Shown one piece after another: positions 1 to 5,542 of a stretch of 5,542 nt of DNA. The stretch is from contig JACCSN010000885.1 in the NCBI GenBank assembly GCA_013812985.1, positions 1 through 5,542 of the forward strand. The letters run 5' to 3'. The first letter of the stretch is position 1. Every line of letters starts with the position of its first letter. This stretch comes from Hyphomicrobiales bacterium (GTDB lineage: Bacteria > Pseudomonadota > Alphaproteobacteria > Rhizobiales > Afifellaceae). The translations under genes and the position numbers were made by a program. The notes below the pieces were generated by a model. It was not told where the DNA came from, did not search any database, and worked only from the letters and a program-made list of their open reading frames with translations.

Positions 1-80
1 CGGGTCGTCAAGAACCTCCGGGCCTGAACCGTCGGAAGCTATGTTCCGGTTTTGCTCCACAGCCAGTTTCCAAACTCACA

Positions 81-190
81 CCCTCATCCTGAGGAGCCGC
101 GGAGCGGCGTCTCGAAGGTGGATCCAGCAGGCACCGGATACGCCCTCGTCCTTCGAGGCTCCGCTTCGCTCCGCACCACAGGACGAGGGC
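81..190. repeat. Pair of inverted palindromic intergenic repeats (degenerate)
   Basis: Two related copies lie head to head. Copy 1 (81-118) begins CCCTCATCCTGAGGAG, has a small hairpin core GCCGC-GGA-GCGGC (96-108) and ends CTCGAAGG. Copy 2 (142-190) lies in the opposite orientation and is bounded by a perfect 11-bp inverted repeat, GCCCTCGTCCT (142-152) and AGGACGAGGGC (180-190). Reversed, copy 2 shares the outer block CCCTCxTCCTG and the CTCGAAGG block with copy 1, while the centres differ and are offset by 2 bases. Copy 1 lacks the closing GATGAGGG-like end, so it looks decayed. The copy 2 core has a 7-base direct repeat (GCTCCGC at 158-164 and 168-174) where a hairpin would be expected. 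This resembles the short palindromic repeats scattered between genes in many alphaproteobacteria; that family assignment is from memory. No coding role is likely. Confidence 0.8.
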
Positions 191-272
191 TGTGCAGCGT
201 GTCCGGCAGTTTCGGGACGGGCTTCCAGGATGCTTGCGTGGCGATCGTCCGAGCACTTGACTTTTCGGCCGC

Positions 273-285
273 AGGGGAAAGGCGG
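273..285 (+). promoter_or_regulatory. Ribosome binding site deciding the hpnB start
   Basis: The purine-rich run AGGGGAAAGGCGG contains AAGGCGG (279-285), one mismatch from the ideal AAGGAGG. It ends 6 bases before the TTG at 292. It is the only good Shine-Dalgarno-like sequence near the 5' end of the gene and favours TTG 292 over the in-frame GTG 301 and ATG 316. Confidence 0.6.
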
Positions 286-291
286 TTTCCA

Positions 292-1596
292 TTGAGCGCC
301 GTGATCCTCGCCGCCATGGCGCTAGCGATCTGGCTTTACCTGCTCCTCGGCCGCGGCCTGTTCTGGCGCGGCGCGGAGCGGGACGATCGGCTCGCCGCTT
401 CCATGACGCCGACAAGCTGGCCCGGCGTGACGGCGATCGTTCCCGCGCGCGACGAGGCCGAAGTGATCGCCAGGAGCATCGGATCGCTGCTCGGCCAGAG
501 CTATCCGGGGGCGTTCTCGGTCGTGCTGGTCGACGACGGCAGCAGCGACGAGACAGCTGATCTCGCGCGGGCGGCGGAAAGAGCGGGCGATTCCGTTCGC
601 CTGACGATCGTGCGCGGCTCCGAACCGCCGCCAGGCTGGACCGGGAAGCTTTGGGCCATGCAAAGCGGCCTCCGCGCCGTGAACGAAACCGCCGCGCCCG
701 CCGACTTCGTGCTCTTCACCGACGCGGATATCGCCTACAGCGCGCCCGATGCGCTGGAGCGCCTGGTGGCGGGCGCGCTGCACCAGCGCACGGTGCTGAC
801 CTCGCTGATGGTAAAACTCCGCTGCGACAGCTTCGCAGAACGGATGCTGGTCCCGGCCTTCGTGTTCTTCTTCGCCAAGCTCTATCCGTTCGGCTGGGTC
901 AACGACCCGCGCCGCAAGATCGCCGCCGCGGCCGGCGGCTGCATGCTGGTCCGCCGCGAGGCGCTGAACGCGGCGGGCGGGCTGGCGACGATCCGGGGCG
1001 CGCTGATCGACGATTGCGCGCTCGGCGCCGTCATGAAGCGCCAGGGGCCGATATGGCTGGGGCTGACGGAGCGGATCGAAAGCTTGCGCGACTATCCCGG
1101 CTTCGGAGACATCCGCCGCATGGTCGCCCGTTCCGCCTATGCCGAGCTTCGCTATTCGCCGCTGCGGCTCGTGGGCGCCGTCGCCGGCATGGTGCTGACT
1201 TATCTCGCCCCGCCACTCCTCGCGATCTTCGGCGAGGGTTGGGCGCGAGGGCTGGGCTTGGCCGCTTGGGGGATCATGGCGCTCTCGTTCCAGCCGATGC
1301 TCCGCCTCTATGGCCGCAATCCGGCCTGGGGCTTGGCGTTGCCGCTCATCGCGTTCATCTACACCGCCTTCACGATCGATTCCGCCATCCAGCACTGGCG
1401 CGGCCGGGGCGGAGCATGGAAGGGGCGCTTCCAGGCGGCGGCTGGTCCTTCTCCCGGCGGGAGAAGGTGGCTGCGGAGCAGCCGGACGAGGGGTTACAGC
1501 GCTTCCGACCCGGGCCAAGGGCCGATGCCGCACGCCCTCACCCGCCCGCTTCGCGGGCACCCTCTCCCCACGGGAGAGGGGAGACTGCCGCCATGA
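292..1596 (+). CDS. hpnB: Hopanoid-associated glycosyltransferase HpnB (GT2), with repeat-derived C-terminal tail
   Basis: A family 2 glycosyltransferase found in hopanoid clusters. It probably acts at the inner membrane on a sugar or lipid of the pathway, but its substrate is not firmly established. The 434 residues begin with a hydrophobic anchor (about 3-20). The GT-A nucleotide-sugar domain follows, with PARDE (51-55), VDDGSSDET (80-88), the metal-binding DAD (144-146) and an acidic IDD (239-241). Two or three membrane segments follow at about 292-312, 322-335 and 346-362, then a QHWRGRGGAWKGR motif (367-379) where the conserved protein seems to end. From memory the family is about 390 residues. 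The extra ~49 residues (386-434) are Pro/Arg/Gly-rich and encoded exactly by the palindromic repeats at 1447-1580. The start is TTG 292, chosen on its ribosome binding site; GTG 301 or ATG 316 are alternatives. The frame is open further upstream to ATG 52, but that part runs through repeat DNA. The stop overlaps the hpnC start (ATGA). Family assignment is firm; the exact ends are less so. Confidence 0.9.
   Translation: MSAVILAAMALAIWLYLLLGRGLFWRGAERDDRLAASMTPTSWPGVTAIVPARDEAEVIARSIGSLLGQSYPGAFSVVLVDDGSSDETADLARAAERAGDSVRLTIVRGSEPPPGWTGKLWAMQSGLRAVNETAAPADFVLFTDADIAYSAPDALERLVAGALHQRTVLTSLMVKLRCDSFAERMLVPAFVFFFAKLYPFGWVNDPRRKIAAAAGGCMLVRREALNAAGGLATIRGALIDDCALGAVMKRQGPIWLGLTERIESLRDYPGFGDIRRMVARSAYAELRYSPLRLVGAVAGMVLTYLAPPLLAIFGEGWARGLGLAAWGIMALSFQPMLRLYGRNPAWGLALPLIAFIYTAFTIDSAIQHWRGRGGAWKGRFQAAAGPSPGGRRWLRSSRTRGYSASDPGQGPMPHALTRPLRGHPLPTGEGRLPP
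1447..1580. repeat. Inverted pair of compound palindromic repeats at the hpnB/hpnC junction
   Basis: Copy 1 (1447-1492) holds two hairpins: CCTTCTCCCG-g-CGGGAGAAGG (1447-1467) and GGCTGC-gga-GCAGCC (1469-1483), followed by GGACGAGGG. Copy 2 (1535-1580) is the same unit in reverse: GCCCGC-ttc-GCGGGC (1544-1558) and CCCTCTCCC-cac-GGGAGAGGG (1560-1580). By hand alignment, copy 1 and the reverse complement of copy 2 match at 35 of 46 positions. Many of the differences sit in hairpin arms or loops; some arm changes are compensated on the other arm. The 42-base spacer (1493-1534) shows no clear structure. The design differs in sequence from the repeat at 81-190. It resembles mobile palindromic REP-like elements of alphaproteobacteria (inference). 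Here the element is translated as the tail of HpnB. Confidence 0.88.
1577..1584 (+). promoter_or_regulatory. hpnC ribosome binding site built from the repeat edge
   Basis: AGGGGAGA ends 8 bases before the hpnC ATG at 1593. Its first four bases (1577-1580) are the closing arm of the 9-bp hairpin at 1560-1580, so the site is partly made by the repeat and could be partly masked when that hairpin folds. Ribosomes translating hpnB would pass through and open it, which would couple the two genes (inference). Confidence 0.55.
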
Positions 1597-2483
1597 TGGA
1601 CGCCACCGAAGCGCGTTCCGGCAAGGGGCATCGCGACGAGAATTTTCCGGTCGCGTCGTGGCTCGTGCGGCCGGAAAACCGCGCGCCGATCCTCGCCTTC
1701 TACCGGTTCGTGCGCGCCGCCGATGATGTCGCCGACCATCCGGGGCTGACGGCGGATGAGAAGCTGGCGATGCTCGACCAGCTGGAAGCGTCGCTGCTTG
1801 GCCGCGGCGCGCCCGATCCGGAGGCCGAGCCGCTTCGCCGCGCTCTGGCCGAACGGGGGCTTTCGCCCCGTCACGCGCAGGATCTCCTCGACGCGTTCCG
1901 GCTGGACGCGCGCAAAAGCCGCTACGAGAACTGGTCGGAGCTGATGGGCTATTGCGCGCTCTCCGCCATGCCGGTCGGCCGGTTCGTGCTCGACGTGCAC
2001 GGCGAGGCGCCCGAGCGCGTCTGGGCCGCCTCCGACGCCATCTGCGCCGCGCTGCAGGTGAACAACCATCTGCAGGATTGCGGCAAGGATTTCCGCGACC
2101 TCGATCGCGTCTACCTGCCGCTCGACATTCTGGCGGCGCACGGGGCGGCGGTGGAGGAGCTCGGCGCGGATCGCGCCAGCCCGGCGCTCAGGGCGGCGAT
2201 CACGGAGGTTGTCCGCAAGACCGAAACGCTTCTCCAGGAAGGCAAGGCCCTGCCCGATCTCATCCAGGATACCCGCCTCAGCCTGGAGATCGCCGCCATC
2301 CATCGCCTCGCCGAGGTCATCGTCGCGGGCCTGCGACGGCGCGATCCGTTGAGCGAGAAGGTGCATATCGGCAAGGGCGGTTTCGCCGTGATCGCGCTGG
2401 CGGCGGCAGCTAGGACGCTGATCCGGAGGCCGTTCCCACGGCGTGGGACCGCGGCGCTCCCGGCCGGCACGGGGACGCGCTGA
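1593..2483 (+). CDS. hpnC: Hydroxysqualene synthase HpnC
   Basis: A squalene/phytoene synthase-superfamily enzyme. In characterised systems HpnC converts presqualene diphosphate, made by HpnD, into hydroxysqualene. The protein has 296 residues, close to the family size. The N-terminal block (DENFPVASWL at 15-24) precedes the first Asp-rich site, FYRFVRAADDVAD, with Asp44, Asp45 and Asp48. YCALSAMPVGR (120-130) is a typical substrate-pocket segment. The second Asp-rich site is NNHLQDCGKDFRDLDRVYLP (157-176), with Asp162 and Asp166. These sites bind diphosphate through magnesium in the family. A basic, poorly conserved tail follows about residue 265. The start is ATG 1593, with AGGGGAGA upstream; a second ATG directly follows at 1596. 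The start overlaps the hpnB stop by 4 bases and the stop overlaps the hpnD start by 1 base, which implies one operon. The frame is open far upstream inside hpnB, but that part is a GC-rich shadow. Placement as HpnC rather than HpnD rests on motif style and gene order. Confidence 0.93.
   Translation: MMDATEARSGKGHRDENFPVASWLVRPENRAPILAFYRFVRAADDVADHPGLTADEKLAMLDQLEASLLGRGAPDPEAEPLRRALAERGLSPRHAQDLLDAFRLDARKSRYENWSELMGYCALSAMPVGRFVLDVHGEAPERVWAASDAICAALQVNNHLQDCGKDFRDLDRVYLPLDILAAHGAAVEELGADRASPALRAAITEVVRKTETLLQEGKALPDLIQDTRLSLEIAAIHRLAEVIVAGLRRRDPLSEKVHIGKGGFAVIALAAAARTLIRRPFPRRGTAALPAGTGTR
2434..2448. repeat. Short perfect palindrome within the 3' end of hpnC
   Basis: TCCCACG-g-CGTGGGA is a 7-bp perfect inverted repeat with a one-base centre, about 35 bases before the hpnC stop. 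It lies in codons for the basic tail (PRRGT region). There is no T-run after it, so it does not look like a terminator. It could be a weak mRNA hairpin, or chance in GC-rich DNA. Confidence 0.35.
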
Positions 2484-3325
2484 TGGCCGTAGCCGCCCAA
2501 GTGGCTCCGGCCGCGTCGCTGCCGGCCTCCGGCAGCTCCTTCTATACCGCGATGCGAGTCCTGCCCAAGGAGCGGCGGGAAGCCATGTACGCGGTCTACG
2601 CTTTCTGCCGGGCGGTCGACGATATTGCCGACGGCGACGGCCCGCGCGATGCGCGCCTGGCGGAACTCCAAAGCTGGCGCGACGACATCGACAGCCTGTT
2701 TTCCGGCGGCGATCCGGGCCGCGCCGCCGGCCTCGTCGCGCCGAAAGGGCGGTTCGGGCTGCTGCGGCGCGATTTCCACGCCGTCATCGACGGCATGGAG
2801 ATGGACGCTGCCGCCGACATCCGCGCGCCGGACTGGGAGACGCTCGACCTCTATTGCGACCGGGTCGCCAGCGCCGTGGGTAGGCTCTCGGTGCGCGTCT
2901 TCGGCCTCGAGCCGGAGGTCGGCGACGAGCTGGCGCATCATCTGGGCCGCGCGCTCCAGCTCACCAACATCCTGCGCGACGTGGACGAAGACGCGGAGCG
3001 CGGGCGCCTTTACCTGCCGCGAGAAGCCTTGGAGCGCGCGGGGGTCGATCCCGACGGCTCGCCGCCCGCGGACATTCTCGCCCAGCCGCCGGTTTCCGCC
3101 GCCTGCAACGAGGTGGCGGCGCGCGCCATGCAGCATTATCTGCAGGCAAGCCGCATCATGCGCGATTGCCCCCGCGCCGCCGTCCGGGCGCCGCGCCTCA
3201 TGAAGGCGGCCTACAGCGACATCCTGAACCGCTTGGTCGCCCGCGGCTGGGCTGCTCCGCGCGCGCCGGTCAGGGTCAACAAGCTGCGGTTGCTCGGCGC
3301 CGTGCTGCGCTACGGAATCGTTTGA
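2483..3325 (+). CDS. hpnD: Presqualene diphosphate synthase HpnD
   Basis: Joins two farnesyl diphosphate molecules into presqualene diphosphate, the first committed step toward squalene in this pathway (established for the family). The 280 residues match the usual length. Visible motifs in order: SSFYTAMRVLP (18-28); YAVYAFCRAVDDIAD (36-50) with Asp46, Asp47 and Asp50; GMEMD (104-108); YCDRVASAVGRLSVRVFG (124-141), the squalene/phytoene synthase signature region; QLTNILRDVDEDAERGRLYLP (159-179) with Asn162, Asp166 and Asp170; and RVNK (264-267) near the end. Both Asp-rich magnesium sites are intact, so the enzyme should be active. The start ATG 2483 overlaps the hpnC stop (TGATG), with GGGGA at 2471-2475 as ribosome binding site. 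Its stop likewise overlaps the hpnE start. HpnD and HpnC are distant paralogues side by side. A phytoene synthase is the main alternative, but the hopanoid context and the absence of carotenoid genes argue against it. Confidence 0.95.
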   Translation: MAVAAQVAPAASLPASGSSFYTAMRVLPKERREAMYAVYAFCRAVDDIADGDGPRDARLAELQSWRDDIDSLFSGGDPGRAAGLVAPKGRFGLLRRDFHAVIDGMEMDAAADIRAPDWETLDLYCDRVASAVGRLSVRVFGLEPEVGDELAHHLGRALQLTNILRDVDEDAERGRLYLPREALERAGVDPDGSPPADILAQPPVSAACNEVAARAMQHYLQASRIMRDCPRAAVRAPRLMKAAYSDILNRLVARGWAAPRAPVRVNKLRLLGAVLRYGIV

Positions 3326-4602
3326 TGGCCGGGACGGTCCATATTGTGGGGGCGGGGCTGGCGGGCCTGGCTGCCGCCGTCGAGCTGGCGGAGCAGGGCC
3401 GGCGGGTCGTCGTCCACGAGGCGGCGAAATTCGCCGGCGGCCGCTGCCGGTCCTACTACGACGCCCAGATCGGCATGACGATCGACAACGGAAATCACCT
3501 GCTCCTGTCGGGCAATCGCTCCGCTTTCGATTTTCTTCGCCGCGTCGGCGGGCTCGATGCGCTGACCGGGACGAGCGAGGCCGAGTTCCCCTTCGCCGAC
3601 CTGGCGACAGGCGAGCGCTGGACGCTTCGCCCCAATTCCGGGCGGCTGCCCTGGTGGATCCTTGATTCTCGCCGCCGCGTGCCGGGGAGCCGCGCGCCGG
3701 ATTACCTCGCGCCCATCTCCGTTCTCCGCGCGTCGGCCCCCGCCACCGTCGGCGACGTCATGCCCTGCCATGGCCCGCTTTACGATCGCCTGTGGCGGCC
3801 GGTGCTCCTCGCGGCCTTGAACACTGAGCCGTGCGACGCGGATGCGCGGCTCGCGGCGCAGATTCTCCGCGAGACTTTCGGCGCGGGCGGGCAGGCCTGC
3901 CGGCCGTTCATTGCGGCGGGGGGGCTCTCGGCGGCCTTCGTCGAGCCGGCTCTGCGCCACCTGGACGCGCGCGGAGCGGACATCCGCTTCGGCCGCCCGC
4001 TCCGCGGGATCCAGCTCGGCCAAACCCGCGCCGAAGCGCTCGAATTCGGCGAAGCGAGGATTGAGCTCGAGCCCGAGGACGCCGTCATCCTGGCCGTTCC
4101 GGCCCAGGTGGCGTGGGCCCTCGTGCCGGGGCTTTCCGTGCCCGACAGGTTCCACGCGATCGTCAACGCGCATTTCCGCATCGCGCCGCCGCCCGGGCAG
4201 CCGCTCTTTCTCGGCGTGATCAACGGGGTGACGGAGTGGCTGTTCGCTTATCCGGACCGGCTGTCCGTGACGATCAGCTGCGCCGACCGGCTGGTCGACG
4301 AGCCGCGGGCCGAGCTCGCCGCGGCGATCTGGCGCGAAGTTGCGAGCCTCACCGGGCTTGCGCCCGAACTGCCGCGCTGGCAGATCGTCCGGGAACGCCG
4401 GGCCACCTTCGCGGCGACGCCCGCCCAAGAGGCGCGGCGGCCGGAAACCCGGACCAGCACCGCTAACCTATTCCTCGCGGGCGACTGGACCCGGACCGGC
4501 CTTCCCTCCACCATCGAGGGATCGATCCGCTCGGGCTTGAACGCGGCCACGGCGCTGTCGCGCTCGGCGGACGCTCCGCGGCAGTCCCGCGCCGCGGCTT
4601 GA
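3325..4602 (+). CDS. hpnE: Hydroxysqualene reductase HpnE (FAD-dependent amine oxidase/desaturase family)
   Basis: Reduces hydroxysqualene to squalene, the last of the three steps replacing a classical squalene synthase (family knowledge). The 425 residues are near the usual size. The N-terminus is an FAD-binding Rossmann fold: VHIVGAGLAGLAAAVEL with GxGxxG at 9-14, the ribose-binding Glu32 after the second strand (VVVHEA), and AGGRCRS (37-43). NGNHLLLSGN lies near 56-65 and LNTEPCDADARLAAQ near 166-180. The C-terminal FAD motif NLFLAGDWTRTGLPSTIEGS ends at 400, followed by a GLNAA helix. The family looks like phytoene desaturases, and a general annotation might say amine oxidase; its place directly after hpnC and hpnD settles the call. 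The start ATG 3325 overlaps the hpnD stop (TGATG) with only a weak GGAA at 3314-3317, so translation is probably coupled. The frame is open upstream to 3166 inside hpnD, but the Rossmann motif sits at the normal distance from ATG 3325. Confidence 0.94.
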   Translation: MAGTVHIVGAGLAGLAAAVELAEQGRRVVVHEAAKFAGGRCRSYYDAQIGMTIDNGNHLLLSGNRSAFDFLRRVGGLDALTGTSEAEFPFADLATGERWTLRPNSGRLPWWILDSRRRVPGSRAPDYLAPISVLRASAPATVGDVMPCHGPLYDRLWRPVLLAALNTEPCDADARLAAQILRETFGAGGQACRPFIAAGGLSAAFVEPALRHLDARGADIRFGRPLRGIQLGQTRAEALEFGEARIELEPEDAVILAVPAQVAWALVPGLSVPDRFHAIVNAHFRIAPPPGQPLFLGVINGVTEWLFAYPDRLSVTISCADRLVDEPRAELAAAIWREVASLTGLAPELPRWQIVRERRATFAATPAQEARRPETRTSTANLFLAGDWTRTGLPSTIEGSIRSGLNAATALSRSADAPRQSRAAA

Positions 4603-4611
4603 GAGAACGGA

Positions 4612-5542
4612 ATGTCCTTGGCGCTGAGTGAACGACTGACCGAACGGAGCGCCGGCGGGGGGGCTCGGCTCGATGACATCGAGAAGCGGATCGAAGCAGC
4701 CACCCGCGCGCTCCTCGACGAGCGCCGGGCCGACGGGCACTGGTGCTTCGAGCTGGAGGCCGACGCCACCATCCCCGCCGAATATGTGCTGCTCCGACAC
4801 TTCCGCGGCGAGCCGGACGACCTCGCGCTGGAAGCCAAGATCGCCCGCTATCTCCGCCGCGTCCAAGGCGGGCATGGCGGGTGGCCGCTGTTCCATGACG
4901 GCGACTTCAACATGAGCGCCAGCGTAAAAGCCTATTTCGCGCTGAAGATGATCGGCGACTCGACCGATGCGCCGCATATGCGCCGCGCGCGGGACGCGAT
5001 CCTTGCGCACGGCGGCGCGGCGAAGAGCAATGTTTTCACCCGCCTGCTCCTGGCGCTCTACGGCGAGGTCCCGTGGCGGGCCGTGCCGACCATGCCGGTC
5101 GAGATCATGCTCCTGCCGAGGTGGTTCCCCTTCCACCTCTCCAAGATCTCCTATTGGGCGCGCACCGTCATCGTGCCGCTGCTCGTGCTCCAGGCGCTGA
5201 AGCCGCGGGCGAAGAACACGCGCGGCGTCCGCATCGGCGAGCTGTTCACCACGCCGCCTGATAAGGTGCGGGATTGGCCGAAGGGAGCGCACCAGACCCG
5301 GCCCTGGGCGCAGATCTTCGGTGGCATCGACATCGTGCTGAAGCGCGTCGAGCCGTTCTTCCCGACCCGCGCCCGCAAGCGCGCCATCGAATCGGCCGTG
5401 GCCTTTGTCGACGAACGGCTGAACGGCCGCGACGGGCTCGGCGCGATCTACCCGGCCATGGCCAACGCGGTCCTCATGTACGACGTGCTCGGCTATTCGC
5501 CGGACGAGCCGCGCCTCAAGGCCGCCCGCGCCGCGATCGACG
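4612..5542 (+). CDS. shc: Squalene-hopene cyclase, 5' part (cut by window end)
   Basis: Cyclises squalene to hopene or diplopterol at the membrane surface; also named hpnF. About 310 N-terminal residues are visible of an enzyme that is normally 630-680 residues. Conserved blocks: helix-forming DDIEKRIEAATRALL (21-35); DGHWCFELEADATIPAEY (41-58), the N-terminal cyclase block; a QW repeat QGGHGGW (85-91) of QxxxGxW form; FNMSASVKAYFALK (99-112); LLPRWFPFHLSKISYWART (167-185), a typical pre-channel region; PLLVLQALKP (189-198); and DGLGAIYPAMANAVLMY (274-290). The acid catalytic DxDD motif and the remaining QW repeats lie beyond the window, so activity cannot be judged here. The start ATG 4612 is 9 bases after the hpnE stop, with a weak GAGAGA (4601-4606) overlapping that stop. 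It is co-directional with hpnE and probably in the same transcript. The final codon is incomplete. Confidence 0.96.
   Translation, partial: MSLALSERLTERSAGGGARLDDIEKRIEAATRALLDERRADGHWCFELEADATIPAEYVLLRHFRGEPDDLALEAKIARYLRRVQGGHGGWPLFHDGDFNMSASVKAYFALKMIGDSTDAPHMRRARDAILAHGGAAKSNVFTRLLLALYGEVPWRAVPTMPVEIMLLPRWFPFHLSKISYWARTVIVPLLVLQALKPRAKNTRGVRIGELFTTPPDKVRDWPKGAHQTRPWAQIFGGIDIVLKRVEPFFPTRARKRAIESAVAFVDERLNGRDGLGAIYPAMANAVLMYDVLGYSPDEPRLKAARAAID

Noticed and set aside
1..27. Possible last eight codons plus stop (RVVKNLRA, TGA at 25-27) of a gene entering from the left.
   Set aside because: Too short to recognise; any frame in GC-rich DNA could show this. I cannot tell it from chance.
81..190. 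CRISPR array.
   Set aside because: Only two inverted, imperfect units; no direct repeats with regular spacers.
257..262. TTGACT as a -35 promoter element for hpnB.
   Set aside because: No -10-like sequence at the right distance, and it lies only 30 bases before the start codon, over the ribosome binding site region.
41..295. Small open frame on the + strand before hpnB.
   Set aside because: It runs straight through the palindromic repeats, has no convincing ribosome binding site and no recognisable protein features.
8..415. Open frame on the - strand across the hpnB 5' region.
   Set aside because: It covers repeat DNA and the hpnB start, and its Arg/Pro-rich translation is typical of an antisense shadow in GC-rich DNA.
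1447..1467. Strong hairpin as a transcription terminator after hpnB.
   Set aside because: No T-run follows, it lies inside the open frame, and it belongs to a duplicated palindromic repeat.
322..1560. Long antisense open frame of about 412 codons opposite hpnB.
   Set aside because: The opposing strand encodes a clear glycosyltransferase. The antisense product is rich in Arg, Ala and Gln with no family motif.
651..1592. Long upstream extension of the hpnC frame inside hpnB, which could suggest a fusion.
   Set aside because: Its translation is Arg/Gly/Ala-rich shadow of hpnB codons. HpnC has its normal length from ATG 1593 with its own ribosome binding site.
3310..4428. Antisense open frame opposite hpnE.
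   Set aside because: It lacks motifs and mirrors the codon pattern of hpnE; it is a GC-rich shadow.

Overview
The window is a compact, co-directional block of hopanoid (bacterial triterpenoid) biosynthesis genes from a GC-rich bacterium, most likely an alphaproteobacterium. The order hpnB-hpnC-hpnD-hpnE-shc is the one I recall from Zymomonas mobilis. That order, the GC-rich codon use and the style of the intergenic palindromic repeats together suggest a sphingomonad or a relative. The taxon is an inference; no marker gene is present.

Layout: bases 1-291 hold no convincing gene. They contain a degenerate pair of inverted palindromic repeats (81-190) and the ribosome binding site of the first gene. 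hpnB (292-1596, TTG start) encodes a membrane-anchored family 2 glycosyltransferase. Its last ~49 codons are made entirely of a second, different pair of inverted palindromic repeats (1447-1580). hpnC (1593-2483), hpnD (2483-3325) and hpnE (3325-4602) follow with overlapping stop and start codons (ATGA, TGATG, TGATG). After a 9-base gap comes the 5' part of shc/hpnF (4612 to the window edge), the squalene-hopene cyclase, cut at about residue 310 before its catalytic DxDD motif.

How the genes work together: HpnD condenses two farnesyl diphosphates to presqualene diphosphate, HpnC turns this into hydroxysqualene, and HpnE reduces that to squalene. Shc then cyclises squalene to hopene. Apart from the cut cyclase, this is the full route from FPP to hopene by the three-enzyme bacterial alternative to squalene synthase. 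HpnB is a hopanoid-associated glycosyltransferase whose exact reaction is not firmly known.

The enzymes belong to described families, and I see no unknown system. The most unusual feature is the repeat pair at the hpnB/hpnC junction. It appears to have extended the HpnB reading frame, and it supplies the hpnC ribosome binding site partly inside a hairpin.
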